A DNA stretch of 64,000 nt. Origin: Geodermatophilus sp. DSM 45219 (lineage in GTDB: Bacteria > Actinomycetota > Actinomycetes > Mycobacteriales > Geodermatophilaceae). The position numbers were made by a program, and so were the translations under genes. The stretch is from NCBI RefSeq assembly GCF_900104025.1, contig NZ_FNIQ01000006.1, positions 124,001 to 188,000 of the forward strand, in the 5' to 3' direction. The notes below the pieces were generated by a model that saw only the letters and a list, made by a program, of their open reading frames with translations, did not search any database and had not been told where the DNA came from. This document shows, one piece after another, positions 34,001 to 41,420 of this stretch (positions within the stretch are counted from its first letter, which is position 1; each line of letters starts with the position of its first letter).

Positions 34001-34153
34001 CCACAGGTCGTCGACCAGCCGGGCCACCGACACCACGCGGCCGCGCGCGACCAGCAGCCGGGCCAGCACCTCGCGGTGCCGGGGGCCGCGCAGGTCGAGC
34101 AGCCGCCCGCCGTCCTCGGCCTGCAGCGGGCCGAGCACCCCGAACACCACCAT
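31040..34153 (-). CDS. AfsR/SARP-family transcriptional regulator with ATPase and TPR domains
   Basis: A 1037-residue regulator. Residues ~1-95 form an OmpR-like winged helix (FGVLGPLQ…LRGPRHREVLARLLV…ALRRALEP). Residues ~100-250 are the bacterial transcriptional activator domain (BTAD). A STAND/AAA-type ATPase follows, with Walker A GVAGAGKTT and Walker B-like ALVVLDDLH. The last ~400 residues are helical repeats (TPR-like). This is the AfsR architecture, known to activate secondary-metabolism or stress genes. ATG 34153 is chosen. The gene is divergent from the alpha/beta hydrolase at 34239 with an 85-bp gap, a likely site of autoregulation. No biosynthetic cluster is visible nearby. Confidence 0.92.
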   Translation of the reverse strand: MVVFGVLGPLQAEDGGRLLDLRGPRHREVLARLLVARGRVVSVARLVDDLWDDPPAGAVGAVQTFVGALRRALEPDRPPRTPPRLLVTAAPGYALRVAPEDTDAGRFETAVDAAGALLAGGRPAEAHAALDGALALWRGAAYAEVAGAAWARAETARLEELRLVALERRAEAAIALGRAATAVAELEALVATAPLREEVWRLLALGLYRSGRQGDALAQLRRARDVLRAEAGIDPGPALRQLQADVLAQAPHLVPRPAVPPPAPVLDPGAGVVGRADELAGLLRTAAEVRTSGAPRLVLLSGVAGAGKTTLARLLADRLRADGWAAGWGASPEVPGAPAAWPWAQVAGQLDLPVPGDGAEDPAAARFARARALPAALAGRGPALVVLDDLHRADEETLALLTTLAADPAAGPVLLVGTYRSTEVAAPLAAALGRAARSAPHRVYLGGLTADQVGELVRVLTHRAMPADQARAVHRRSGGNPFFVRELVRLWEDGGEAALATVPAGVRDVLRARLAALPAEARTHLRQAAVLGPEPDVELLAALAGDEDAVLGSVEAALLAGFLEEAGADRLRFSHALVQETLYADVPGPRRARWHAAAGRWLAGSRPGDVEAVAHHLVAAGERANPAEVAAAARAAAERAERRTAVSAAARLWQAVLDALDRAGGGDARERLVALTGLVRTLAVGGRLDLARQHRAAAVEVAEAVGDPVLTARVLGAFDVPAVWTTNDDEALSAHLVAVAERALAGLPPGHAAERARLLATVAMERRADPGPRGGAAAREAERIARRLGDRRLLAVALDGRFLQTFGRAGLAPERAAVGEQLVELAAGSPGLVPFEVLGHLVTLQARAALADLDAADRSAAAVDALAREHDLPLAGAFTGGYAALRLAVAGRGDEAAAAYRAAAARLRGTGMTGVEEGLLPLALACLDAPDVVAPGRVDPAPGHLYEARGCLAALAAVRSGDRRAAERLYTDLLPAAGELAAGSGLVCPGPVALYLGLLAGALGRRDDAAAHLSAAAALADRIGAPHWAAAARRARR

Positions 34154-34238
34154 CTCGGCGGGGACGCTACGTCACCCGGCGGACGCCGATGAGCGCGTGC
34201 TGACCGGCTGCTGATCGGCGCCGCCGAGGGTGGTGCCC

Positions 34239-35117
34239 ATGAGCACCCCCACGATCCCCGGCTTCACCCAGCAGCGCGTCGACGTCGCCGACGGCGTCGC
34301 CCTCAACGTCGCCACCGGCGGCTCGGGCAGCCCCGTCGTCCTGCTGCACGGCTTCCCGCAGACCCACCTGATGTGGCGGCACGTCGCGGTCGACCTGGCC
34401 GCGGAGCACACCGTCCTGTGCCCGGACCTGCGCGGCTACGGAGCCAGCGACAAGCCCGCGGACGACGGGCGGACCTACGCGAAGCGGACCATGGCCGCCG
34501 ACGTCGTCGCCGCCGCCCGCGCGCTCGGGCACGACCGGTTCGCCCTGGTCGGCCACGACCGCGGCGCGCTGGTCGCCATCCGCGCCGGCCTGGACCACCC
34601 CGACGTCGTCACCCACCTGGGCAGCCTCGACGTGCTGACCAACCTGGACACCTGGGACGTCCTGTCCGGGCTGTCGGCCTCGGTGGCCTGGCACCTCTAC
34701 CTCATGGCCCAGCCGGCCGGGCTGCCCGAGGCGATGATCGCCGGGGCGGCCGACGCGTTCTTCGGCTCGTTCCTCGACGCCTGGGCGAACGACCCGGCCG
34801 CGATGCCGGCCGACGTCCGGGCCGAGTACCTGCGCGCCTCGCGCGAGGCGGTCCCCTCGATCGTTGCGGACTACCGAGCCTCGGCGCACGTGGACGTCGA
34901 GCACGACCGGGCCGACCGCGAGGCGGGCAACCGGCTGCGCATGCCGGTGACCGTGCTGCAGCAGGACTGGGGTCCCGAGCTCAGCTCCGGCGCCGCCGCG
35001 ATGTGGGGCGCGTGGGCGACCGACCTCGACCACCGCACCGTCTCCTCGGGGCACTTCATGGCCGAGGAGGCGCCGGGCGAGGTGATCGCCGCGATCCGGG
35101 GCCTGCTGGCCCGCTGA
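34239..35117 (+). CDS. alpha/beta hydrolase, fluoroacetate/haloacetate dehalogenase-like
   Basis: A 292-residue hydrolase. The nucleophile elbow is VGHDRGA with Asp107 rather than Ser, and the oxyanion region is LLHGFPQTHLMWRHV; both match the haloacetate/fluoroacetate dehalogenase group, which also includes epoxide hydrolases. The acid residue is in the cap-following strand near LQQDWGPE, and the catalytic His is in SSGHFMAEEAP. ATG 34239 is preceded by GAGGG at 8 nt; the GTG codons just upstream are less likely. It is transcribed away from the SARP regulator, which may control it. Defluorinase activity would need a Trp/His halide pocket, which I cannot verify. Confidence 0.87.
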   Translation: MSTPTIPGFTQQRVDVADGVALNVATGGSGSPVVLLHGFPQTHLMWRHVAVDLAAEHTVLCPDLRGYGASDKPADDGRTYAKRTMAADVVAAARALGHDRFALVGHDRGALVAIRAGLDHPDVVTHLGSLDVLTNLDTWDVLSGLSASVAWHLYLMAQPAGLPEAMIAGAADAFFGSFLDAWANDPAAMPADVRAEYLRASREAVPSIVADYRASAHVDVEHDRADREAGNRLRMPVTVLQQDWGPELSSGAAAMWGAWATDLDHRTVSSGHFMAEEAPGEVIAAIRGLLAR

Positions 35118-35123
35118 GGTCGT

Positions 35124-35187
35124 GCGCCGGGTGGCGAGCTGTCGTCGACTCCGGCCCGTGAGACGACGACGGCTCGCCACCCGGTGC
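35124..35187 (+). terminator. long hairpin after the dehalogenase-like gene
   Basis: 24-nt arms at 35124-35147 and 35164-35187 pair with only two G-U-type mismatches around a 16-nt loop. It begins 7 bp after the stop codon. The stem is longer than a typical terminator and could be a mobile hairpin of its own. Confidence 0.6.
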
Positions 35188-35357
35188 GAGGGAGCGGCTC
35201 GGCACCGCGGGCTCGGCCCTCGTCGACCCCGTCCGGGCGCGGACCCGCCGCGCCACGCGGGACGGCGCGCGCAGCCGGGCACGGACGGCAACCCCGTGGT
35301 CACCTCGATGACACGAAGGGTGCCTAACGTCGCCGGTGCGACCCCAGGAGGTGCCCC

Positions 35358-35522
35358 ATGAGCCCGATCACGACCGACCGCCAGACCGACCCGCGACTGC
35401 GACGCCGGCCGGTGCGCACCCGCCCGCGCATCGACCGCAGCGCCTGGACGTGCCCGAACTGCCAGCGGGAGACCCTCCCGCCGCGCAAGCGCTGCGCCGA
35501 CTGCGGCACGTCCCGCTACTGA
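35358..35522 (+). CDS. small Cys4 zinc-ribbon protein
   Basis: A 54-residue protein with a strong AGGAGG 7 nt before ATG 35358. After a basic N-terminal half (RLRRRPVRTRPRIDRSA), the C-terminal half is WTCPNCQRETLPP then RCADCGTSRY: two CxxC knuckles 13 residues apart, a treble-clef or rubredoxin-like zinc ribbon. It is too small for a catalytic domain and more likely binds nucleic acid or a protein partner (inference). No operon partner is visible. The 57-bp repeat begins at the base after the stop codon. Confidence 0.7.
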   Translation: MSPITTDRQTDPRLRRRPVRTRPRIDRSAWTCPNCQRETLPPRKRCADCGTSRY

Positions 35523-35579
35523 GGCCCCGTCCGGAGGCTCACCGCGAGCCTGCGAGCGGTGAGCGGGACGGGGTCCTTC
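35523..35579 (+). repeat. full 57-bp copy of the dispersed palindromic repeat
   Basis: The outer arms GGCCCCGTCC and GGACGGGGTCC pair, and the inner arms GCTCACCGC and GCGGTGAGC pair around GAGCCTGCGA. It fills the gap between two convergent genes exactly (zinc ribbon stop before, hemerythrin-like stop after), so it could serve as their shared terminator. By eye, 48 of 57 positions match the copy at 51813. Confidence 0.85.
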
Positions 35580-36294
35580 ACCGGGCCGGTGGCGCTCCGC
35601 GCAGCCGGACGACGGCCGCGCGGTGCCGGCGCCGGCCGACCAGCCGCCAGGCCAGCCGGGACGGCGTCGGCAGCGCCGCGAGCAGCCGTGCCCGGTCGGT
35701 CGCGGAGGCGTCCTCGAGCGCCAGCACCCGCTCCCGCCGCGACAGCGGGCAGCGCGCCGACCGCCTCACCTCCGCCCACGCCGCGGGGGAGAGGTGCTCG
35801 GCGAGCAGCGGCAGCAGCTCGCGTTCCTCCTCGGCGGTCTGCGCGTCGACGGCGTCGGCCAGGTCCAGACAGGCCAGGGTGAAGGCGTCGCGGGCCCGGT
35901 CGGACCCCGCGACCGCCCACTGCCGTGCGGCGGTGGACAGGTCGCGCAGCCGGTGGTCGAGGCCGGCGACGCGGGCGGTCCAGGTCTCCACCCGCGGCCG
36001 GGCGGCCGGCGCCGTGCGCAGCAGCGCCGGCCACAGCAGCCCGCGCTCGACGGCGTGGTGGTGCAGCAGCAGCCGGCCCAGCAGGTCGGCGTGCCGGGTG
36101 AGGACCCTGGTGCGCTCGGCGTCGTCGGCCGACGCCCACGCGGCCAGGTCGGCGAGCAGCCGCAGCTCGCGGCGCACCAGCCGGTGCAGCAGCAGCTCGG
36201 CGGCGACGGCGGGCGGGTGCGGACCGGCCGGGCGGTCGTCGGCCGCGGGTGTCCGCGGGGTGAGGAAGCGGGGGAGCGCCGCGGCGGGGGGCAT
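35578..36294 (-). CDS. hemerythrin-like domain protein
   Basis: A 238-residue helical protein. The region HHHAVERGLLWPALL supplies an HHxxxE-type metal site on one helix, LDHRLRDL adds another His, and TAEEERELLPLLAEHLSP resembles the fourth-helix E/H motif of hemerythrin HHE domains. ELLLHRLVRRELRLLADL gives the first His. Such proteins bind a di-iron centre and oxygen or nitric oxide, or act as sensors. A basic C-terminal tail of about 50 residues (RLAWRLVGRRRHRAAVVRLRG) lies beyond the domain. ATG 36294 follows GAGG at 6 nt. The stop overlaps the end of the adjacent repeat by 2 bp. Confidence 0.75.
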   Translation of the reverse strand: MPPAAALPRFLTPRTPAADDRPAGPHPPAVAAELLLHRLVRRELRLLADLAAWASADDAERTRVLTRHADLLGRLLLHHHAVERGLLWPALLRTAPAARPRVETWTARVAGLDHRLRDLSTAARQWAVAGSDRARDAFTLACLDLADAVDAQTAEEERELLPLLAEHLSPAAWAEVRRSARCPLSRRERVLALEDASATDRARLLAALPTPSRLAWRLVGRRRHRAAVVRLRGAPPAR

Positions 36295-36474
36295 GGGAGA
36301 CCTCGGTACGGCGGGGGTGGCAGGGCCGTTGCCCAGCGTAGGGACGCCGGCGTCCCGGGGACCAGGGCTCTCGGTCCCTGGTGCGGCGGGACGGCGGGGC
36401 GTGCGACGGCAGCTCGGTCACGACGCGCGGCGGGGGGAGGGACAGGAGGGGGCCCCGGCGGTTACCTTGCGGCC

Positions 36475-37269
36475 GTGAGCGTGATCGCCCGCAACCGGGT
36501 CCGCGTGAGCGGGGTGGACGACGGGCGGCCGATGGTCTTCGCGCACGGGTTCGGGTGCGACCAGGAGATGTGGCGTCTCGTCGTCCCGGCCTTCGAGCCC
36601 GACCACCGGGTGGTGCTGTTCGACCACGTCGGCTCCGGACGGTCGGACCTGTCGGCCTACGACCCGGTGAAGTACAACGCGCTCGACGGGTACGCCGACG
36701 ACGTCGTCGAGATCTGCCGCGAGCTGGGCCTGGACGACGTCGTGTTCGTCGGGCACTCGGTGAGCGCGATGATGGGCGTCCTGGCCGCGGCGCGCACCCC
36801 GGGGCTGTTCGGCGCCCTCGTGATGGTCGGGCCCAACCCGCGGTACGTGGACGACGGCGACTACACCGGCGGCTTCAGCCGCGAGGACATCGCGGCGCTG
36901 CTGGAGTCGCTGGACAGCAACCACCTGGGCTGGTCGGCCGCGATGGCGCCGGTGATCATGGGCAACCCCGACCGGCCCGAGCTGACCGCCGAGCTGACCA
37001 ACAGCTTCTGCCGCACCGACCCCGACATCGCCCGGCAGTTCGCCCGCGTCACCTTCCTGTCCGACAACCGCGCCGACCTGCCCGGCGTCCGGGTGCCCAC
37101 GCTGGTGCTGCAGTGCAGCGACGACGCGATCGCCCCGGAGCCGGTCGGCCGGTACGTGCACGCGCAGGTGCCCGGCAGCGTCTTCACCCAGCTGGCGGCC
37201 ACCGGACACTGCCCGCACCTGTCGGCGCCGGAGGAGACGGTCGCCGCGATCCGGGCCTTCCTGGAGTAG
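36475..37269 (+). CDS. rsbQ: RsbQ/KAI2-like alpha/beta hydrolase
   Basis: A 264-residue hydrolase of the RsbQ/DAD2/KAI2 family. The oxyanion segment is VFAHGFGCDQEMWR, the nucleophile Ser95 is in VGHSVSAMMG, Asp is in LQCSDDAIAP and His in ATGHCPHLSAP. This is the exact family layout (FGCDQxxWR is diagnostic). In Bacillus subtilis RsbQ works with the PAS phosphatase RsbP to signal energy stress by handling a small hydrophobic ligand. Here the next gene, 8 bp downstream, encodes a PAS-GAF-SpoIIE phosphatase, so the pair is probably a sensor module. GTG 36475 was selected because it begins the conserved MSVIARNRVRVSG start. Confidence 0.9.
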   Translation: MSVIARNRVRVSGVDDGRPMVFAHGFGCDQEMWRLVVPAFEPDHRVVLFDHVGSGRSDLSAYDPVKYNALDGYADDVVEICRELGLDDVVFVGHSVSAMMGVLAAARTPGLFGALVMVGPNPRYVDDGDYTGGFSREDIAALLESLDSNHLGWSAAMAPVIMGNPDRPELTAELTNSFCRTDPDIARQFARVTFLSDNRADLPGVRVPTLVLQCSDDAIAPEPVGRYVHAQVPGSVFTQLAATGHCPHLSAPEETVAAIRAFLE

Positions 37270-37277
37270 CGCCGGCG

Positions 37278-39551
37278 ATGGACGAGCCGCGGCGATCCGA
37301 CCCCCGGGAGGGCCCGGCGGGGCTGCGCCGGCTGCTCGAGGACGACCCGGCCGACCTCTACGAGAACGCCCCCTGCGGGTACTTCTCGGCGCTGCCCGAC
37401 GGCCAGCTGGTCAAGGCCAACCGCACCTTCTGCGAGTGGACCGGGCGGCCGCTGGGCGAGCTGATCGGCACCCGCTTCCAGGCCCTGCTCAGCGTCGGCG
37501 GCCGGGTCTTCTACGAGACCCACCTGGCGCCGCTGCTGCGCATGCAGGGGATGGTCCGCGAGGTGGCGCTGGACGTCGTCCGGGCCGACGGGTCGATGCT
37601 GCCGTGCCTGCTCAACGCCGTCGAGGTGCGTGACGACCGCGGCGCCCCGCTGCTGGTGCGGGCCACGGTGTTCGAGGCGACGTCGCGGCGCCGCTACGAG
37701 CGCGCCCTGCTGGCCGCGCAGCGGGCGGCGGCGGAGTCCGAGCGCCGCGCGCACACGCTGCAGCAGGTGGTGTCCGAGCTGTCGGCGGCGTCCTCGGCGC
37801 GCGACGTGGCCGAGGTGATCGTGCGCCGCAGCCGGGAGGCCGTGGGCGCCAGCGGCGCCGCGCTGTGGCTGGCGGCCGAGCGGCGGGCGAACCGGCGGGA
37901 CGAGGCCTCGGTGCCGCCGCTGGAGCTGGTGGCCAGCGACGGCATCCCCGCCGGCCTGCTCGAGGCGATGGAGGCCGCGGCGCTCGGCGGTGCGGAGCTG
38001 GTGCGCGACGGCGGGGTGCACACGGTGCCCCGGGGGGCGGGGCTGCGGGCGGTGTGGCCGGGGCTGGCCGACGCGATGGCCGAGGCCGAGCAGGAGGCGC
38101 TGGTCGTCGTCCCGGTGGACGCCGACACCCGGCACCTGGGCGCGCTGGTCCTGCTGCTCGGGGTGACCGGGGACAGCGGGCTGATCGACCTGACCCCGCC
38201 GGGGAACCGGGGCTCGCTGGTGCAGGCCGACGCCGACCTGCTGGCCACCGTCGGACGCCAGGCCGGCCAGGCGCTGGAGCGGGTGCGGCTGTTCGAGGAG
38301 ACCGCGCGCGCCGCGGAGCGCTCGGCGTTCCTGCTCGACGCGGCGCGGCTGATGGCCGCGGCCGGCGACGTCGTGGAGACCGCGGAGCGGCTGGCCGAGC
38401 TCGCCGTGCCGCGGCTGGGCGACCTGTGCGTCATCGACCTGGCCACCGAGCACGGGCTGACCCGCCCGGCGGCCCGGCACGGCGACCCGGCGCGGCGGGC
38501 CCTGGTCACCGAGCTGGAGGAGCGGCACCTGCCGCAGCGCGGGGCGCCGCACCCGAGCGCGAAGGCGATGCAGGAGGGCCGGACGGTGTGGATCCGCGAG
38601 ATCACCGACCGGTGGCTGGCCGAGGTCACCGCCGACCCGCGGCACCTGGAGGTGGCCCGGACGCTGGACCTGGTGAGCATGGTCTGCGTGCCGCTGGTGG
38701 CCGGGGGGCGTTCCCTCGGCGTCATCACGCTGTGCAGCGACCGGCGGCGCGGGCCGTTCACCCCGGCCGACGTGGAGGTGGCCGAGCAGCTCGCGCTGCA
38801 GGTGTCGCAGGTGGTCGACAAGGCCCAGCGGCTGGAACTGGAGACCCGGACCTCGCACACGCTGCAGGGCATCCTGCTGCCCCCGCCGCCCCCGCCGGTG
38901 CCGGGCCTCGCGGCCGCCGTCCGGTACCTGCCGGCCAGCCGCGGGGCCGACGTCGGGGGCGACTTCTACGACGTCGTCCCGCTGTCCGGCGGGCAGGTGG
39001 CCCTCGCCGCGGGGGACGTCGTCGGCCACGACATCACCGCCGCCGCGGTCATGGGGCAGCTGCGCAGCGTCCACCGGGCGCTGCTCGGCGACCGGCCACC
39101 GCCGAGCGCGGTCATCGACCGGCTGCAGGCCGTCTGGCCACTGCTGGGCCTGCCGCGCATGGCGACCGCGCTGTTCGCGGTGCTCGACCCGGCCACCGGC
39201 GGGCTGCGGGTCGCCTCCGCCGGGCACCTCCCGCCGCTGCTGGTGACCGGCGGGGCCGCGGAGCTGCTCGACGTGCGACCCACCCGGATGCTCGGTGCGC
39301 CGCCCGCGCCCGTGCCGGCCGTGGAGTGGGACGGGGTGCTCGCGCTCGGAGCGACCCTGCTGCTCTACACCGACGGGCTGGTGGAGAGCCGGGACGCCGA
39401 CCTGGACGAGGGGCTCGCCGCGCTGATCGACGCCGCGGTGCGGGCCGGCACCACCGACCCCGACGAGCTGTGCGACCGGTTGCTGGCCGAGCTCGCCGGC
39501 GGGGTGCGCGCCGACGACGTGGCGCTGCTGGCGATCACCCGGCGTCCGTAG
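37278..39551 (+). CDS. PAS-GAF-GAF-SpoIIE phosphatase (RsbP-like)
   Basis: A 757-residue PPM-type serine phosphatase. Residues ~25-135 form a PAS domain (ENAPCGYFSALPDGQLVKANRTFCEWTG). A coiled coil with ERALLAAQRAAAESERRAHTL follows, then two GAF-like domains (~170-330 and ~345-520). The SpoIIE catalytic domain begins near LQGILLPPPPPPVPG, with metal-binding GADVGGDFYDVV, AAGDVVGHDITAAA, and the C-terminal YTDGLVESRD and ADDVALLAI. It should dephosphorylate an RsbV-type STAS protein. It follows rsbQ by 8 bp. The PAS and GAF domains suggest redox, light or small-molecule sensing; ligands are not readable from sequence. Confidence 0.92.
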   Translation: MDEPRRSDPREGPAGLRRLLEDDPADLYENAPCGYFSALPDGQLVKANRTFCEWTGRPLGELIGTRFQALLSVGGRVFYETHLAPLLRMQGMVREVALDVVRADGSMLPCLLNAVEVRDDRGAPLLVRATVFEATSRRRYERALLAAQRAAAESERRAHTLQQVVSELSAASSARDVAEVIVRRSREAVGASGAALWLAAERRANRRDEASVPPLELVASDGIPAGLLEAMEAAALGGAELVRDGGVHTVPRGAGLRAVWPGLADAMAEAEQEALVVVPVDADTRHLGALVLLLGVTGDSGLIDLTPPGNRGSLVQADADLLATVGRQAGQALERVRLFEETARAAERSAFLLDAARLMAAAGDVVETAERLAELAVPRLGDLCVIDLATEHGLTRPAARHGDPARRALVTELEERHLPQRGAPHPSAKAMQEGRTVWIREITDRWLAEVTADPRHLEVARTLDLVSMVCVPLVAGGRSLGVITLCSDRRRGPFTPADVEVAEQLALQVSQVVDKAQRLELETRTSHTLQGILLPPPPPPVPGLAAAVRYLPASRGADVGGDFYDVVPLSGGQVALAAGDVVGHDITAAAVMGQLRSVHRALLGDRPPPSAVIDRLQAVWPLLGLPRMATALFAVLDPATGGLRVASAGHLPPLLVTGGAAELLDVRPTRMLGAPPAPVPAVEWDGVLALGATLLLYTDGLVESRDADLDEGLAALIDAAVRAGTTDPDELCDRLLAELAGGVRADDVALLAITRRP

Positions 39552-39644
39552 CGGTTCCGGGCGGACGGGCGGGCGACGCCCCTGGCGCGCGGTCGGCTCG
39601 CGCGCGACCATCGGCGCAGGGCACGTGCGGCGCGGGAGGCGGCC

Positions 39645-40016
39645 ATGGAGCGTCGACCCAACCCGGGGGCCATCAACCCGGTCACGCAGTCGATCGACGG
39701 GGCCACCGGCGACATCACGATGTCCGGCGACGCGATGCGCTGGTCGCCGGAGCTGGCCGACGGCCAGGTGGGGGAGCGCGGGCTGGGGCCGGCCGCGTTG
39801 CCGGGGGTGGACGTCGCCGTCGGCTTCGGGGCGCTCATCGGCCTGGACGGCCCGGGGGTGCGGCGGCTGGTGTCCGGCGCGGTGACCTCGCTGGCGACGG
39901 TGGCCGGTGACGTGGTCGCCGAGCTGCGCCAGCTCACCCGGGCCCCCGAGGAGGACGACGAGGACCTCGACGACGACGAGCAGCCACCCCCCGACCCGCC
40001 GCCGTCCTCGGCCTGA
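39645..40016 (+). CDS. hypothetical protein with acidic tail
   Basis: A 123-residue soluble protein from ATG 39645. The first half begins MERRPNPGAINPVTQSIDGATG and has a modestly hydrophobic segment (LPGVDVAVGFGALIGLDGPG). The last ~25 residues are very acidic, then Pro-rich (EEDDEDLDDDEQPPPDPPP). I recognise no family. Codon use matches its neighbours. It lies on the same strand between the phosphatase and the acyl-CoA dehydrogenase pair, with about 90 bp gaps on either side. Confidence 0.6.
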   Translation: MERRPNPGAINPVTQSIDGATGDITMSGDAMRWSPELADGQVGERGLGPAALPGVDVAVGFGALIGLDGPGVRRLVSGAVTSLATVAGDVVAELRQLTRAPEEDDEDLDDDEQPPPDPPPSSA

Positions 40017-40105
40017 TCGCGACCGCGACGCGGCCGCGCCGCCGTCGGTGCCGCCCTGTAGAACCGACAGGTGCACAGCCACACCGACGTGGGGAGCCGC
40101 ACCGC

Positions 40106-41266
40106 ATGAGCAGTCCGCTGACCCTGGCGCCCGCGCCGCCGTCCGAGGCCGCCGAGGAGGTCCGCGCGCAGGTGCGGCAGTTCCTGGCCGAGGAGCTGGC
40201 CGCGGGCACCTTCACCACCCACGTCGACACCTGGCTGTCCGGGGTCGACCCGGCGTTCTCCCGCAAGCTGGGCGAGCGCGGCTGGCTGGGGATGACCTGG
40301 CCGAGGGAGTACGGCGGGCACGAGCGCTCGGCGATGGAGCGGTACGCGGTCACCGAGGAGCTGCTCGCGGCGGGCGCCCCGGTGGCGGCGCACTGGATCG
40401 CCGACCGGCAGTCCGGGCCGAACCTGCTGCGGTACGGCACCGAGGCGCAGCGCCGGGAGATCCTGCCGCGGATCGCCGCCGGGGAGTGCTTCTTCGTGAT
40501 CGGCATGAGCGAGCCGGACTCCGGGTCGGACCTGGCCTCGATCCGCACGAAGGCGGTGCGTGACGCCGGCGGGGACTGGGTGGTGACCGGGGCGAAGGTG
40601 TGGACGTCGAACGCGCACCTGTCGCACTACGGGATCGTGCTGGTGCGCACGTCGGCGGCCGATCCGGCCGACCGGCACGCCGGGCTGTCCCAGCTGCTGG
40701 TGGACCTGTCGCTGCCGGGGATCACGATCAACCCGATCCGGATCCTCGACGGCGGGCACCACTTCAACGAGGTGGTGTTCGACGAGGTGGTCGTCCCCGG
40801 GGACATGCTGCTCGGGGAGGAGGGCGCCGGCTGGCACCAGGTGACCGCGGAGCTGGCGTTCGAGCGGTCCGGGCCGGAGCGGTTCCTGTCGACCTACCCG
40901 CTGCTGGCGGAGTTCGCCCGGCGGGCGTGCGACACCGGGGACGCCGCGCAGCTCGGCGCGCTGGGGCGGCTGTCGGCGCGGCTGCTGGCGCTGCGGCAGC
41001 TGTCGCTGCGGATCGCGGCGGCGCTGGACCGCGGCGAGCTGCCCGACATCCCCGCGGCGCTGGTCAAGGACGTGGGGACGACGTTCGAGGCCGACGTGGT
41101 CGACGAGATCCGGCGGGTGGTCGAGGTGGTCCCGTCGCTGGACTCGCCGGACCCGCTGGGGCGGGCGCTGGCCGAGGCGCAGCTGCACGCGCCGGGCTAC
41201 ACGCTGCGCGGGGGGACCAACGAGATCCTGCGGGGCATCGTCGCGCGCGGGTTGGGTCTGCGATGA
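40106..41266 (+). CDS. acyl-CoA dehydrogenase (subunit 1 of a pair)
   Basis: A 386-residue flavoprotein of the FadE/ACAD family. The FAD- and substrate-binding MSEPDSGSDLASI, the WTSNAHLSHYGIVLVRT segment and C-terminal TLRGGTNEILRGIVARGLGL are present. It oxidises an acyl-CoA to the 2-enoyl-CoA. It is followed by a second, shorter ACAD gene. In actinobacteria such adjacent pairs often form alpha2beta2 heterotetramers acting on steroid side chains or branched acyl-CoAs. The start ATG 40106 is preceded by GGGGAGCCGCACCGC, a poor ribosome site. Pathway assignment is open; a related thiolase and hydratase are encoded elsewhere in the window. Confidence 0.92.
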   Translation: MSSPLTLAPAPPSEAAEEVRAQVRQFLAEELAAGTFTTHVDTWLSGVDPAFSRKLGERGWLGMTWPREYGGHERSAMERYAVTEELLAAGAPVAAHWIADRQSGPNLLRYGTEAQRREILPRIAAGECFFVIGMSEPDSGSDLASIRTKAVRDAGGDWVVTGAKVWTSNAHLSHYGIVLVRTSAADPADRHAGLSQLLVDLSLPGITINPIRILDGGHHFNEVVFDEVVVPGDMLLGEEGAGWHQVTAELAFERSGPERFLSTYPLLAEFARRACDTGDAAQLGALGRLSARLLALRQLSLRIAAALDRGELPDIPAALVKDVGTTFEADVVDEIRRVVEVVPSLDSPDPLGRALAEAQLHAPGYTLRGGTNEILRGIVARGLGLR

Positions 41267-41276
41267 CGACGGCGAG

Positions 41277-41408
41277 CGGGCATCGCAGCGAGGCGGCCGC
41301 CGACAGGGAGGGAGCATCGCAGCGAGGAACGAGCGAGGAGCGGACCGACCGCGGAGGCGGCCTGGGCCTCGGAGCGAGGAGCGCAGCGAGCGCGGAGTCG
41401 AGCCAGGG
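41277..41408. repeat. low-complexity GAGCGAGG-type spacer between two ACAD genes
   Basis: About 130 bp rich in GCATCGCAGCGAGG and GAGCGAGGAGCG words, including GCATCGCAGCGAGG at both 41279 and 41308. A frame reading through from ATG 41263 to 41422 has no stop, but the translation is Ser/Arg/Gly-rich and unlike any protein. I take it as an actinobacterial interspersed repeat separating two genes of one operon. Confidence 0.5.
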
Positions 41409-41420
41409 AGCACTGCGCTG

